Notes: generated from the sequence alone by a model not told the origin. Shown: positions 35,726 to 43,427, numbered from the stretch's first letter. The stretch: DNA of 43,427 nucleotides from Methanobacterium sp. (GCA_018263005.1 JADFDH010000002.1:491934-535360); one strand, 5' to 3'. Numbers and translations are program-made.

Positions 35726-36301
35726 ATGGATAAAAAAGTTATAGCTTTAATAGTGGTCGTTGTGATAGTTGTTGGTGCGTATGCTGGTTACTATGCCTAT
35801 GCAACAATGGTTCTTCAGCCTGAAGATTTGAAAGTTTTTAAGGACGAATTAAATTCTGCTTCAAATTTGACGATAGACACGGGGATAACAGATAGCCAGA
35901 TAAGTACAATTGAAAGTAGTAATGTATTAGCATCAATACCCCAAACTACGAGAGATGAGTTGGCAAATAATCTTACTACTGGTAGTAGTACTGTGAGAAG
36001 CACGCTTGAGGCGTCTAAAAAAAGTTTCACTGAGAATAGGGATATAGCATCAAGATATGATTTAATTTTAAAATCAGATGTGGCTAATAATATAAGATTG
36101 GCCTATGATCAGAAGATGATTGATCTTATCAATCAAATGTTAGCCAATATGGATAAACAAGCCACTGATATTAAAAATGGTGATACAGTAGCATATGCTA
36201 ACGATCTTCGTGAATTTAATAAACTAGCCAGTGAATACAATTCATACGTACAAAAAACTAAGGATTACTTACAACAAATCGTGAACAAACTAGGTGGATA
36301 A
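35726..36301 (+). CDS. Membrane-anchored helical protein of unknown function
   Basis: This 191-residue protein has one N-terminal membrane helix (VIALIVVVVIVVGAYAGYYA, residues 5-24). A long, polar, mostly helical domain follows, rich in Ser, Thr, Asn and Asp, with a likely coiled coil at about 130-188. It has no cysteines. The lack of a lipobox favours a signal anchor with the body outside. A strong SD GGAGGTG lies upstream with 8-base spacing. It is a single gene with a T-rich terminator. I do not recognise a family. Confidence 0.8.
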   Translation: MDKKVIALIVVVVIVVGAYAGYYAYATMVLQPEDLKVFKDELNSASNLTIDTGITDSQISTIESSNVLASIPQTTRDELANNLTTGSSTVRSTLEASKKSFTENRDIASRYDLILKSDVANNIRLAYDQKMIDLINQMLANMDKQATDIKNGDTVAYANDLREFNKLASEYNSYVQKTKDYLQQIVNKLGG

Positions 36302-36345
36302 ATCCACTGTTTCATCTTTTTTTTCACTGATTCATCTTTTTTTAT
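36302..36345 (+). terminator. Tandem T-run terminator
   Basis: TTCATCTTTTTTT occurs twice in this stretch, giving two oligo-T runs directly after the stop codon. That is typical of multi-site archaeal intrinsic termination. Confidence 0.6.
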
Positions 36346-36489
36346 AATAAATTTCAAATGTCTCATAACCATGCTAATTTTTATGGTATAATTTTAGATA
36401 AATCTAAAGAAAAACTTTTTATCTCTTTAAGAATAAATTAATTTTATTATTCTAATTATTTATTAAAAAAATTATGAGTTGGTAATTTA

Positions 36490-37611
36490 GTGAAGCTGAA
36501 TAATATAGTTCAAGATCCAATTGTTTCAGATAAAAAATCCTCAAAAACTTATAATAAACCACAGAAAGAAGCTGAGCTGGTTGTACTGCAGCCCATCGGT
36601 TATCCTTTTTTATGTAATTTGGTGGAGAATCCTAAGATAGAAATTTTCGATAAAGAACTTTTTGAGATGTACGCCCGGGATCAGTGGTTAGGTTACATAG
36701 TGGAAGAGGGTTCCTTTATTTTTGATCAAAAATTGTTACCAGATTATGCTTTTAAAATCATAAAAGCCCATCCTGATAACTCTAAAATAACTGAAAACAC
36801 ATCAATCCTGCTTATGGAGGTAGAAGAGATCCGGGAGATTAAGAGGATAGAGAGCAGCCTTAAGATGGATGATGTGATAGGGCAAGAGAGGGCTAAAATA
36901 AAATGTAAGATCATCAGAAAGTACCTGCAGGATCCGGCACACTTTGGGGAATGGGCTCCTAGAAACGTTCTTTTCTACGGAACACCAGGGACTGGAAAGA
37001 CCATGCTGGCAAAATCTCTCTCCAATGAATTAAAAGTTCCATTATTCCTTATTAAGGCAACCAGCCTCATAGGAGAACATGTGGGAGACGGAGCCCGGCA
37101 AATTCATGAATTATTTGAAGCCGCTTCTCTTACTGCACCATCCGTTGTTTTCATAGATGAGATAGATGCTGTAGGGCTGGATAGAAAGTACCAGTCTTTA
37201 AGAGGGGATGTTTCTGAGGTGGTGAATGCTCTACTCACTGAAATGGATGGTATAAGTCAGAACAAGGGAGTGGTTACTATTGGTGCAACTAATAATCCTC
37301 ATCTTCTAGATTTTGCTATTAGAAGTAGGTTTGAAGAGGAGATAGAATTCACATTACCAGATAAGAAGGAAAGAAAGGCCATAATTGATCTCTATGTTAA
37401 TACATTGCCTCTTCCTATTGATTTTGATCCTGGACGGTTGATTCAACCTACTAAAGGATTGTCTGGTAGAGATATTAAGGACAGAATTCTAAAGGTGGCC
37501 TTACATAAGGCTATAGATGAGGATCAGGAGATTATAACCTGGGAACATGCTAAATACGCTTTAAAACAGATTAAAAATAATAAAAATGAGCCTAAAGGCA
37601 TGTTCGCATAA
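36490..37611 (+). CDS. AAA+ ATPase of the PAN/Cdc48-like group
   Basis: This 373-residue protein has an N-terminal domain (about 1-115) without recognisable motifs, then one AAA module (about 120-365). Walker A is GTPGTGKT at 164-171, Walker B VVFIDEID at 219-226, sensor 1 GATNNPHLLD near 256, and an arginine finger region (RSRFEEEIEF). The C-terminal helical lid follows. It probably works as a hexamer that unfolds or remodels proteins, but the substrate is unknown. The start is GTG with GGT about 6 bases upstream. There is no protease partner nearby. Confidence 0.87.
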   Translation: MKLNNIVQDPIVSDKKSSKTYNKPQKEAELVVLQPIGYPFLCNLVENPKIEIFDKELFEMYARDQWLGYIVEEGSFIFDQKLLPDYAFKIIKAHPDNSKITENTSILLMEVEEIREIKRIESSLKMDDVIGQERAKIKCKIIRKYLQDPAHFGEWAPRNVLFYGTPGTGKTMLAKSLSNELKVPLFLIKATSLIGEHVGDGARQIHELFEAASLTAPSVVFIDEIDAVGLDRKYQSLRGDVSEVVNALLTEMDGISQNKGVVTIGATNNPHLLDFAIRSRFEEEIEFTLPDKKERKAIIDLYVNTLPLPIDFDPGRLIQPTKGLSGRDIKDRILKVALHKAIDEDQEIITWEHAKYALKQIKNNKNEPKGMFA

Positions 37612-37648
37612 ATCTTTTATTTTTTAATTTGATTTTTTGGTGATTTAG

Positions 37649-38386
37649 ATGGGTCTAAAGGAGATAATATTGGATTCATTTCGATACACCACTTCCAATT
37701 GGGGTAAATTGATTATCCTGGGATTGGTAATTTTCTTAACAGATTTAACCAATGAATTATCCTTATTCGAAAATTTAGCAGATGAAATCAGTGCTATGCT
37801 GATTATTGTAAGTATTTTACTCGTAATTTTTGAAATAGGGTATATATTCCGTATTATTGAAGAAACCACCCATGGATCTCAGACATTGCCTGCTTTTAAT
37901 AGGATATGGGAAACTTTCTTCCATGGGCTAAAGGAGATCCTGGTTATTGTTTTATATTTTATTTTCCCATTTGCACTGGTTTTATTAGGGGCAATGGAAA
38001 TTAACGATGTTATTGGCCATTTTAGTATGGAAGTTGATTTATTTATTATTTTAACAGGTTTATTCATTGCTTCTTTACTTTATATTCCTTTCCAAGCCGC
38101 TGTTCTTAACATGGCTAATCATCATGGGACTATTAGATCGGGATTTGATTTAAAGAAAATATTTAATAAAATGAGGAAGATGGGTTTCAAGAATTTAGGA
38201 TTTGTATATATTTTGACTGTTTTATTTGCTTTAGTTGTGCGATACATTTTATCTGATACTATTAAGATTCTACCATATAGTTTGGGAGATTTAATATCTA
38301 GCCTGATAATCGCTCCTTTTATTTTAGTTTTCACAGCCAGAACTTTAGGATTGATTAATAAGTGTTTGGATAAAAATAAGATTTGA
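37649..38386 (+). CDS. DUF4013 family membrane protein
   Basis: This 245-residue hydrophobic protein has about five to six helices. It begins with the motif of the family (DSFRYTTSNWGKLIILGLVIFL) and has two paired hydrophobic halves (about 20-65 and 90-235). Such proteins are abundant in Methanobacteriales and have no known function. The SD GGTGAT precedes ATG closely. It follows the ATPase by 37 bases, but a T-rich run between them may end that transcript. Confidence 0.82.
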   Translation: MGLKEIILDSFRYTTSNWGKLIILGLVIFLTDLTNELSLFENLADEISAMLIIVSILLVIFEIGYIFRIIEETTHGSQTLPAFNRIWETFFHGLKEILVIVLYFIFPFALVLLGAMEINDVIGHFSMEVDLFIILTGLFIASLLYIPFQAAVLNMANHHGTIRSGFDLKKIFNKMRKMGFKNLGFVYILTVLFALVVRYILSDTIKILPYSLGDLISSLIIAPFILVFTARTLGLINKCLDKNKI

Positions 38387-38563
38387 TTAAGTATTTTAGG
38401 ATTATAATAAGAGGTGTTTTAATAATTTTTTATTGTACTAGAATTCCACAAATTATTAATGTTAAATTAGGTGATTTATTGTTTTAAGTTTAATGAAAAA
38501 AATATATGGTACGATTCTCATAAAACTATTTATCAGGAGCTTGGACATAAATTAGATAAATTA

Positions 38564-38593
38564 TAGTTTAGCCATACTAGTATGAATTGACTA
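38564..38593. promoter_or_regulatory. Palindromic candidate operator of the TetR pair
   Basis: A perfect 12-base palindrome, CATACTAGTATG (38573-38584), is flanked by TAGT on the left (38564-38567) and ACTA on the right (38590-38593). This makes a 30-base imperfect inverted repeat. It lies about 16 bases upstream of the TATA box of the first TetR gene, a usual place for an autoregulatory TetR operator. Confidence 0.55.
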
Positions 38594-38608
38594 AAAAGTA
38601 TATTATTA

Positions 38609-38616
38609 TTTATATT
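38609..38616 (+). promoter_or_regulatory. TATA box of the TetR pair
   Basis: TTTATATT lies about 40 bases before ATG 38650, just downstream of the palindrome. Confidence 0.45.
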
Positions 38617-38649
38617 AAATACTAAAATATAATTAAAGGCGAATAGATC

Positions 38650-39201
38650 ATGACTGATACAGAACAGAAAATATTGGATGCTGCATTGAAGGTTTTTGCC
38701 AGAAAAGGATATGATGCTGCCACAACTCGTGCTATTGCTGAGGAATCAGGTTATACAGAGATGACTTTATTCCGTAAATTCCAAACAAAAAAAAATCTTT
38801 TTGATCAGGTGTTAACCAGGGGGAATGATTATTTACAAAGATCATCACCAGATTTGTTTATTCAGAAAGAATCTAAGGACACCAGAGAATTTCTAACCGA
38901 TTTGGTTAATAATTTAGATAAATTCATTATAGAAAATTTTGAATTTTTCCATTTATCAGTGATTGAAAACAGTGAAACAGTGGATCCAATTCTGGAATTA
39001 ACTGTGGATGATATTGGACATTATCTTAAGAAACATCTACCTGATAAAGAATTGAATTATAAAACCTTTGCTTTTGCTCTTTCTTCTTATATTTACACTC
39101 TTAATATAGACCGATATTACGGACGAACAGAAACATTTGGGGATTTTGGGGAAAGTAAGGATAAATTGGTAGATATTTTGCACTGTATGTTGGAAAATTA
39201 A
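38650..39201 (+). CDS. TetR-family regulator, first of a tandem pair
   Basis: This 183-residue protein has an N-terminal TetR helix-turn-helix (about 5-50: KILDAALKVFARKGYDAATT, then AIAEESGYTEMTLFRKF). The helical C-terminal ligand and dimer domain (about 60-183) is not similar to any regulator I can name. Its neighbour 27 bases downstream has an almost identical DNA-binding domain. It probably represses its own operon through the upstream palindrome (inference). Confidence 0.9.
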   Translation: MTDTEQKILDAALKVFARKGYDAATTRAIAEESGYTEMTLFRKFQTKKNLFDQVLTRGNDYLQRSSPDLFIQKESKDTREFLTDLVNNLDKFIIENFEFFHLSVIENSETVDPILELTVDDIGHYLKKHLPDKELNYKTFAFALSSYIYTLNIDRYYGRTETFGDFGESKDKLVDILHCMLEN

Positions 39202-39236
39202 TTTTTTCATAAAAAAAAATATTATAATTGATTGTT

Positions 39237-39794
39237 ATGTCTGATGAAACCGAAAAGAAATTATTGAACGCTGCTTTAAATGTTTTTGCTAAAAAAGGGC
39301 GTGATGCGGCCACTACAAAGGCTATAGCGGAAAAAGCCGGACGAACTGAGATGACACTTTTCCGGAAATTTGGAACCAAAAAAAATCTTTATGAGATGGT
39401 CATGTTACAAAACTTGGAGAAAATACGAAATAATATTGAATCAATCATTAAAGATTTGGATGGTAAATACAAAAGTTCTGATGAGTTCCTGGAAACATAC
39501 ATCCTGGAAATGTTAGTTTTTTACAAAGAAAATATTGAAGCAATTGATTTAATAATTAATGATAATAATCCTGCTGTTGATAGTCAGATGGGGGATATTA
39601 ATAATTATATTGGGAATTTTGTTGATAGAAACATTTCTAATAAAAAATTAGATTCAAAAACACTGGTAGTTTACATTAACTCATTCATATATTGTTTAAC
39701 TCTAGACATTTATTATGAACGGAACGATGATTTAATATATGAAGAAAAGGTTGAAAAATTTATAAATAACCTTAAAAATTGTATAAAAGAATAA
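39237..39794 (+). CDS. TetR-family regulator, second of a tandem pair
   Basis: The protein is 185 residues from ATG 39237 (TTG 39228 in frame is an alternative; neither has an SD). The helix-turn-helix (about 5-50: LLNAALNVFAKKGRDAATT, AIAEKAGRTEMTLFRKF) is nearly the same as that of the gene before it. The C-terminal domain has diverged strongly. The two likely arose by tandem duplication and may bind the same site, or form heterodimers, in response to different ligands. Confidence 0.9.
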   Translation: MSDETEKKLLNAALNVFAKKGRDAATTKAIAEKAGRTEMTLFRKFGTKKNLYEMVMLQNLEKIRNNIESIIKDLDGKYKSSDEFLETYILEMLVFYKENIEAIDLIINDNNPAVDSQMGDINNYIGNFVDRNISNKKLDSKTLVVYINSFIYCLTLDIYYERNDDLIYEEKVEKFINNLKNCIKE

Positions 39795-39870
39795 ATTTTT
39801 GAACAAAACTTAAATAAATAATTTTAATCTTATTTTTAATATTTTTAGTTATTCCAAGACAATATAGAAA

Positions 39871-39880
39871 AATTTATATG
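39871..39880 (+). promoter_or_regulatory. TATA box of a possible small gene
   Basis: AATTTATATG in the gap after the TetR pair predicts a plus-strand start near 39900. No large gene follows on this strand. Confidence 0.4.
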
Positions 39881-39950
39881 TCAGTTATCACTAACGTATG
39901 ATTGGGGATCCCATTAATTGGAAATTTTGTCTAATGTGGGGGTGTGTTCC

Positions 39951-40070
39951 ATAAAAAGTAAGATTGAAAAAATTCCATATAAAAATACTAGAAACATCCA
40001 TTTAAACCGTATTAAGCAGAGATTTCTATTAAATTTGCTTAGAGAATTAGACTATGATTTTAACACCTGA
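39951..40070 (+). CDS. Possible basic microprotein (about 39 residues)
   Basis: The frame reads KSKIEKIPYKNTRNIHLNRI after the initiator, then KQRFLLNLLRELDYDFNT, a basic amphipathic peptide. A strong SD GGGGGTG (39938-39944) is followed by six bases and ATA at 39951. In-frame GTGs at 39936 and 39942 overlap that SD. Its TGA lies inside a perfect hairpin. It could instead be a small RNA. Outside this unit the 39795-40118 gap shows nothing else. Confidence 0.4.
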   Translation: MKSKIEKIPYKNTRNIHLNRIKQRFLLNLLRELDYDFNT

Positions 40071-40080
40071 AAACTCAGGT
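40065..40080 (+). terminator. Hairpin at the end of the microprotein frame
   Basis: ACCTGA (40065-40070), loop AAAC, TCAGGT (40075-40080): a perfect 6-base-pair stem. It may be a terminator or RNA-stabilising element; no long T-run follows directly. Confidence 0.4.
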
Positions 40081-40118
40081 AATAACTATCATTTTAAAAA
40101 ATAATTTCAGTGTTTTTA

Positions 40119-41321
40119 TTAGTTAATGTCACCGGAAAAAATAGTTTCCACTGCGTCAATTGTTTTTTTATCTCCTTTTTCCGCTGCTCTACGTATATTT
40201 TTAATGACTTCATAGAATATTCGATCCACCAGTATCTGAGTCAGATCGTCGACAATTTTTTCTTTACCATTCATATCACCTAACATTTTAAATGCCTTGA
40301 TTGTTTCATTACGTCTAATTTCTTCAGCATTAATCCTAATATTAGATATGATAGGCTCAACTTCTAAGTGTCTAAGAGCTTTTTCAAGAAGTTCCAGCTC
40401 CTCCTCTACAATAGATTCTACCTTTGAAATCTCAGACTCCCTCATCTTCACACTATTGTTAGCAATAACTCTTAGATCGTCTATGTTGAATAATTTAACA
40501 CCTAACTTTTTCACATTTTCATCAATATCCCTTGGATTGGCAATATCCACCATCACCAGGCTGTTAAGATTATCTGGTAATACAGCTTCTTCCACCTGTT
40601 TGTAGGTTAATATGGAATGAGGAGCTCCTGTCGCACTTATAATAACGTCAGCGTCAGCCATTGCATCATAAAGTTTTTCGAAATGTATGGCACATCCTCC
40701 CAGTTCACCAGCAAGTCTTACAGCACTTTGATAGGTTCGGTTGGCCACCACAATTGCTTTAAGTTTTTTTTCTACCAGTGCTCTGGCTACCAGGGTTCCC
40801 ATTTTACCTGCACCGATAACCAAAACTTTCTTACATTTAAGATCCCCGTGCACTGATTCAGCTAACTCAACAGCAGCAGATCCTATGGAAATAGAACCTT
40901 GATTAATACGGGTATTATTCCTGACTAACTGTCCCACATGGACGGCTTTAGTGAAAACTGTCCTTAAAACAGGACCGATGGTTCCTTCCTTAATTCCTTT
41001 TTTACGGGCATCTTTTATCTGGCCCAGAATCTGATCTTCACCTATAATCATGGATTCAAGTCCGGCTGATAACCTTAAAAGATGTCTTAAAGCTCTTCCG
41101 TCATATTCTATTTTAAAATTAAAGGATTGATCCAAGTAATCTTCTGGAGTTTGATTCATTACAAGGTATAACTCCGATCTATTACATGTTTTCATGTAAA
41201 GGTATTCCTGAACATCACTGTTATCTTCAATTTTTTTGAAGATATCCTCCAGTTGATGGGTTGCTCTTTCTATCTGAGCAATATCTGCAGTGTGATGATC
41301 AACTCTGATATTCAGAATCAT
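40119..41321 (-). CDS. hemA: Glutamyl-tRNA reductase
   Basis: This 400-residue enzyme reduces Glu-tRNA(Glu) to glutamate-1-semialdehyde with NADPH, the first step of tetrapyrrole synthesis. The catalytic cysteine is C46 in MKTCNRSELY. GLESMIIGEDQILGQIKDA and the NADP-binding VLVIGAGKMGTLVARAL (near 166) follow. A helical dimerisation domain (about 310-400) ends the protein. AAGGAG lies upstream of ATG. It is the last gene of a minus-strand group, 40 bases after the siroheme dehydrogenase gene. Confidence 0.96.
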   Translation of the reverse strand: MILNIRVDHHTADIAQIERATHQLEDIFKKIEDNSDVQEYLYMKTCNRSELYLVMNQTPEDYLDQSFNFKIEYDGRALRHLLRLSAGLESMIIGEDQILGQIKDARKKGIKEGTIGPVLRTVFTKAVHVGQLVRNNTRINQGSISIGSAAVELAESVHGDLKCKKVLVIGAGKMGTLVARALVEKKLKAIVVANRTYQSAVRLAGELGGCAIHFEKLYDAMADADVIISATGAPHSILTYKQVEEAVLPDNLNSLVMVDIANPRDIDENVKKLGVKLFNIDDLRVIANNSVKMRESEISKVESIVEEELELLEKALRHLEVEPIISNIRINAEEIRRNETIKAFKMLGDMNGKEKIVDDLTQILVDRIFYEVIKNIRRAAEKGDKKTIDAVETIFSGDIN

Positions 41322-41361
41322 ATTTAGCTCCTTATAAATATTTATATTAGTGTGATTTGAT

Positions 41362-41982
41362 TTATTTACCTGATTTTATGATATTTGCTACGTAATATTT
41401 AGCTTCTTCCAGTTTACCTTCTTTTAATAATTCTATTATTTCAGGGTCGTTCAATATCTGATATAAATACTTTTTCCGATTTACCTGGTTTTCTACTTTA
41501 TTTTTTAATAAATTCCGGGTGTAATTTTGCAGATCTAATTGTAGGATATCCTCACTTGTTATTACCTTTTCTATTTTTTTTCTTAACTCTCGGGCCATAA
41601 GGGGGCTTTTTCCCTGTGTAAAAATGCTAATTTGTACGTCTCCTATAAAAAAAGATGAGGGGACAATTATATTTCCTTTATCTGGGTTATCTGCCCGATT
41701 TAAAAGCTTATTCTTTGCTAGATGGCTTATTTCGTCGTTCAGCTGATGATCACTGGAAGCCACCACCACTAAATCAGCCCATTTTATCCATTTAGGGATT
41801 TCTTCAGGAGATATTATATATGCTCCTTTATTTAAAAGCTCGTTTGGGATATTTTTTCCCAATATTGCCACTTTGGCATTTGCTTTCAGGAATCTCCTAG
41901 CTCTTCTGCTGCCCACCTCCCCAGAACCGACAATTAATACTTTTTTGTCTTTCATATCCAGGAAGAGAGGAGTCCATCCCAT
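41362..41982 (-). CDS. Precorrin-2 dehydrogenase / sirohydrochlorin ferrochelatase-like (Met8/CysG N-terminal type)
   Basis: The protein is 206 residues when started at ATG 41982 (MGWTPLFLDMKDKKVLIVG), which has AAGGAG 7 bases upstream. A TTG 33 bases further up lacks an SD. The NAD-binding motif VGSGEVGSRRA (near 19-29), the substrate-site stretch FTQGKSPLMARELR and the helical tail match the bifunctional siroheme-synthase N-terminal family. It oxidises precorrin-2 to sirohydrochlorin, toward siroheme, and in methanogens also feeds cobamide and F430 synthesis. Its position next to hemA fits. Confidence 0.92.
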   Translation of the reverse strand: MGWTPLFLDMKDKKVLIVGSGEVGSRRARRFLKANAKVAILGKNIPNELLNKGAYIISPEEIPKWIKWADLVVVASSDHQLNDEISHLAKNKLLNRADNPDKGNIIVPSSFFIGDVQISIFTQGKSPLMARELRKKIEKVITSEDILQLDLQNYTRNLLKNKVENQVNRKKYLYQILNDPEIIELLKEGKLEEAKYYVANIIKSGK

Positions 41983-42070
41983 CTTATAACTCCTTAACTG
42001 AGAAATATTAACCAAATGATTAATTATCGGTAAAAATTTTTAGATAAATATCTATTAGAATATTTCTTTA

Positions 42071-42547
42071 TTATAATTCCAGATTTTTCATTCTTAAAAC
42101 TTTTATGGCGGTTTTCAGATCATTACCACATTCAGAAAGCACCTGATATGCTTCTTCTTCAGGCACTTCAAATGTTTCTGAAAGCGCTTTAATACTCTCC
42201 TGTACTGATGATGATGATAAACCCACCAGTTCCTCGGAAAGTTGCTTTTTTAGCCCCATATATTCATCTTCAGTCATTTCAATTCTTCTCATAACCATAT
42301 CTCTCAGTGGACAGGGCTTAGAAGGTTTACAACACCAGACCAGGGATCCAAAACAGGTTCCTTCTCCATAACCCAATCTGGTTTTTTCTCCAAATTTCTC
42401 TTTGATCTTAATGTAATCTTGAGGTGTTAGCTTAGCATCTTCTAAAGCATATAAAACAGGACAGGGTTTAACAGGAGGACAGCAAAATGCCAATGCTCTT
42501 TTATCCCCTCCTCTACATACATGTGATGGTGAATCATCCCAAACCAT
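42071..42547 (-). CDS. Methanogenesis marker protein 9
   Basis: The protein is 158 residues from ATG 42547, set by GGAGG with 6-base spacing; longer frames start without an SD. It is cysteine-rich: CRGGDKRALAFCCPPVKPCP (near 10-29) and CFGSLVWCCKPSKPCPLRD repeat the same C...CCxPxKPCP pattern, suggesting two metal or Fe-S sites. A C-terminal helical domain (about 110-158) resembles a UBA-like NAC domain. The family occurs in methanogens, with function unproven. The start is one base after the stop of the component A2 gene, so they are coupled. Confidence 0.82.
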   Translation of the reverse strand: MVWDDSPSHVCRGGDKRALAFCCPPVKPCPVLYALEDAKLTPQDYIKIKEKFGEKTRLGYGEGTCFGSLVWCCKPSKPCPLRDMVMRRIEMTEDEYMGLKKQLSEELVGLSSSSVQESIKALSETFEVPEEEAYQVLSECGNDLKTAIKVLRMKNLEL

Positions 42548-42548
42548 T

Positions 42549-43427
42549 CTATTCCTCCGTAAGCATTTTCTTCTTCTCGGTGGGTGTAAGATCATCAACG
42601 ATAGCCTGGGGATCTCCTACTTTAAGGATCTTTCCCCCACGCATTAACCCTGCCCGGTCGCAAACGTCCAGTACGAAGTCCATATCGTGGGATATTATTA
42701 GGAATGTCTGATTCAGTTCTTCTCTGGCTTTTCTTATGGAGTCGGTTACTTGTACTCGGGTTATGGGGTCCATGGTTCCGGTGGGTTCGTCTAGTATTAT
42801 TATGTTGGGTTCTTTAATTAGTACCTGGGCTAATGCTACTCGGTGACGTTCTCCCCCACTTAATTCATCAGGATATTTGGTTAATAAGTTATTAGCATAT
42901 TCTTCATCAAATCCAACTGCTTTAAGCACGTAGACCGCTTTCATCTGAGCGAACTCCGCTGGCAGTTCCAGACTTATGGCCTCAGTAAGGTTTCCCAGCA
43001 CATTCCTATGCGGATAAAGACTGTACTCCTGGTGTAAAATACCCAGATAAGGCTTCACCCTACCTCTTCCAGTGAATCCTTTCTCAGTCATGTCTATCCA
43101 GCTGTCTCCTAGTTTAACCTCTATCTTTCCGTTACTGGGATCGGTAAGACCATATAAAATTCTGGAAAGGGTGGTTTTTCCAGCTCCACTTAGGCCGACT
43201 ATTCCGAATATTTCTCCTTCATCAACTGATAAATTTATATCATCAACGGCCTTTACCACACCTCTTTCTATGGAGTAATAATATTTTCTCACGCCTTCCA
43301 TTTGGATTATGGGTCCGCCGGTTTTAATTACTTCCCTTTTTTCTGGTAAGGGTACTTGGTCCAGGAATTTCTTTACTACTTCTTCTGGTTGGCCTTCTTG
43401 GATGATTTTTCCTTTATCCAGCCAGAT
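42549..43427 (-). CDS. atwA: Methyl-coenzyme M reductase activation component A2 (ABC ATPase), 5' partial
   Basis: The frame is open to the window end; about 292 C-terminal residues are present. The first 22 or so (WLDKGKIIQEGQPEEVVKKF) are the end of a preceding ABC domain. A second ABC domain follows: Walker A GLSGAGKTT, signature LSGGERHRVALAQVL, Walker B IIILDEPTG and H-loop ISHD. A double-ABC soluble protein next to methanogenesis marker 9 is component A2, which supplies ATP-driven activation of the nickel centre of methyl-coenzyme M reductase. The N-terminal ABC domain lies beyond the window. Confidence 0.88.
   Translation of the reverse strand: MWLDKGKIIQEGQPEEVVKKFLDQVPLPEKREVIKTGGPIIQMEGVRKYYYSIERGVVKAVDDINLSVDEGEIFGIVGLSGAGKTTLSRILYGLTDPSNGKIEVKLGDSWIDMTEKGFTGRGRVKPYLGILHQEYSLYPHRNVLGNLTEAISLELPAEFAQMKAVYVLKAVGFDEEYANNLLTKYPDELSGGERHRVALAQVLIKEPNIIILDEPTGTMDPITRVQVTDSIRKAREELNQTFLIISHDMDFVLDVCDRAGLMRGGKILKVGDPQAIVDDLTPTEKKKMLTEE

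Noticed and set aside
38488..38552. 20-codon ORF (MKKIYGTIL...) before the TetR pair
   Set aside because: There is no well-placed SD and it is too short to support; probably chance.
39881..39893. GTTATCACTAAC inverted repeat next to the TATA box at 39871
   Set aside because: It has only four-base arms that do not extend; I could not separate it from chance as an operator.

Overview
This window looks like a stretch of chromosome from a methanogenic archaeon of the order Methanobacteriales, most likely Methanobacterium or a close relative. The base composition is AT-rich. Genes carry strong archaeal Shine-Dalgarno (SD) sites (GGAGGT, GGTGAT) and TATA boxes. Marker genes are component A2 of the methyl-coenzyme M reductase activation system, methanogenesis marker protein 9, GatD/GatE, several 2-oxoacid:ferredoxin oxidoreductases, an FTR-rubredoxin disulfide reductase next to a methanoredoxin-like glutaredoxin, and a NosD-like surface beta-helix protein. 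I saw no rRNA, tRNA, CRISPR array or intact insertion sequence.

Layout. 0-3 kb: the C-terminal part of a giant beta-helix surface protein, convergent with a two-CBS-domain protein. 3.3-5.9 kb: a two-subunit 2-oxoacid:ferredoxin oxidoreductase (gamma-alpha fusion plus beta). 6-9.4 kb: a small conserved protein, ThiC, the methanoredoxin/ferredoxin:disulfide reductase pair and a winged-helix regulator. 9.5-14.5 kb: DNA ligase, then an accessory pocket bounded by two copies of the start of an exported OB-fold gene (the first decayed, the second intact). The pocket holds a small membrane protein, a decayed viral terminase large-subunit fragment, an amino-acid permease and two convergent microproteins. 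14.5-19.7 kb: a surface/glycan group (flippase-like protein, GT2 glycosyltransferase, GT-C-like membrane protein, cell-wall-binding-repeat protein). 19.7-23.3 kb: an archaeoflavoprotein, a phosphoglucosamine/phosphomannomutase, small proteins and an adenosine-specific kinase. 23.6-28.9 kb: an XRE-cupin regulator, an acyl-CoA synthetase and a vorCBA-type 2-oxoisovalerate oxidoreductase. 28.9-35.6 kb: DUF169 protein, exonuclease III, GatD, GatE, thioredoxin reductase and a xylose-isomerase-like/endonuclease IV protein. 35.7-39.8 kb: a membrane-anchored helical protein, an AAA ATPase, a DUF4013 membrane protein and a tandem pair of TetR regulators behind a palindrome. 39.9-43.4 kb: a possible small gene, then on the minus strand AtwA, Mmp9, the siroheme synthase-type dehydrogenase and HemA.

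How genes work together. HemA plus the Met8-like dehydrogenase start the tetrapyrrole route toward siroheme, and by inference cobamides and F430. AtwA and Mmp9 serve methyl-coenzyme M reductase, the F430 enzyme. The acyl-CoA synthetase plus VOR operon reads as a module for activating short branched acids and reductively carboxylating them to 2-oxoacids (inference). GatD and GatE together make Gln-tRNA(Gln).

Least expected observations: the terminase remnant inside the OB-fold duplication; three genes where a strong SD sits exactly 6 nt before an in-frame AUU or AUA rather than a standard start codon; a triple TTCAAGTGA repeat upstream of the adenosine-specific kinase promoter; and a promoter-SD-ORF-hairpin unit at 39.87-40.08 kb.
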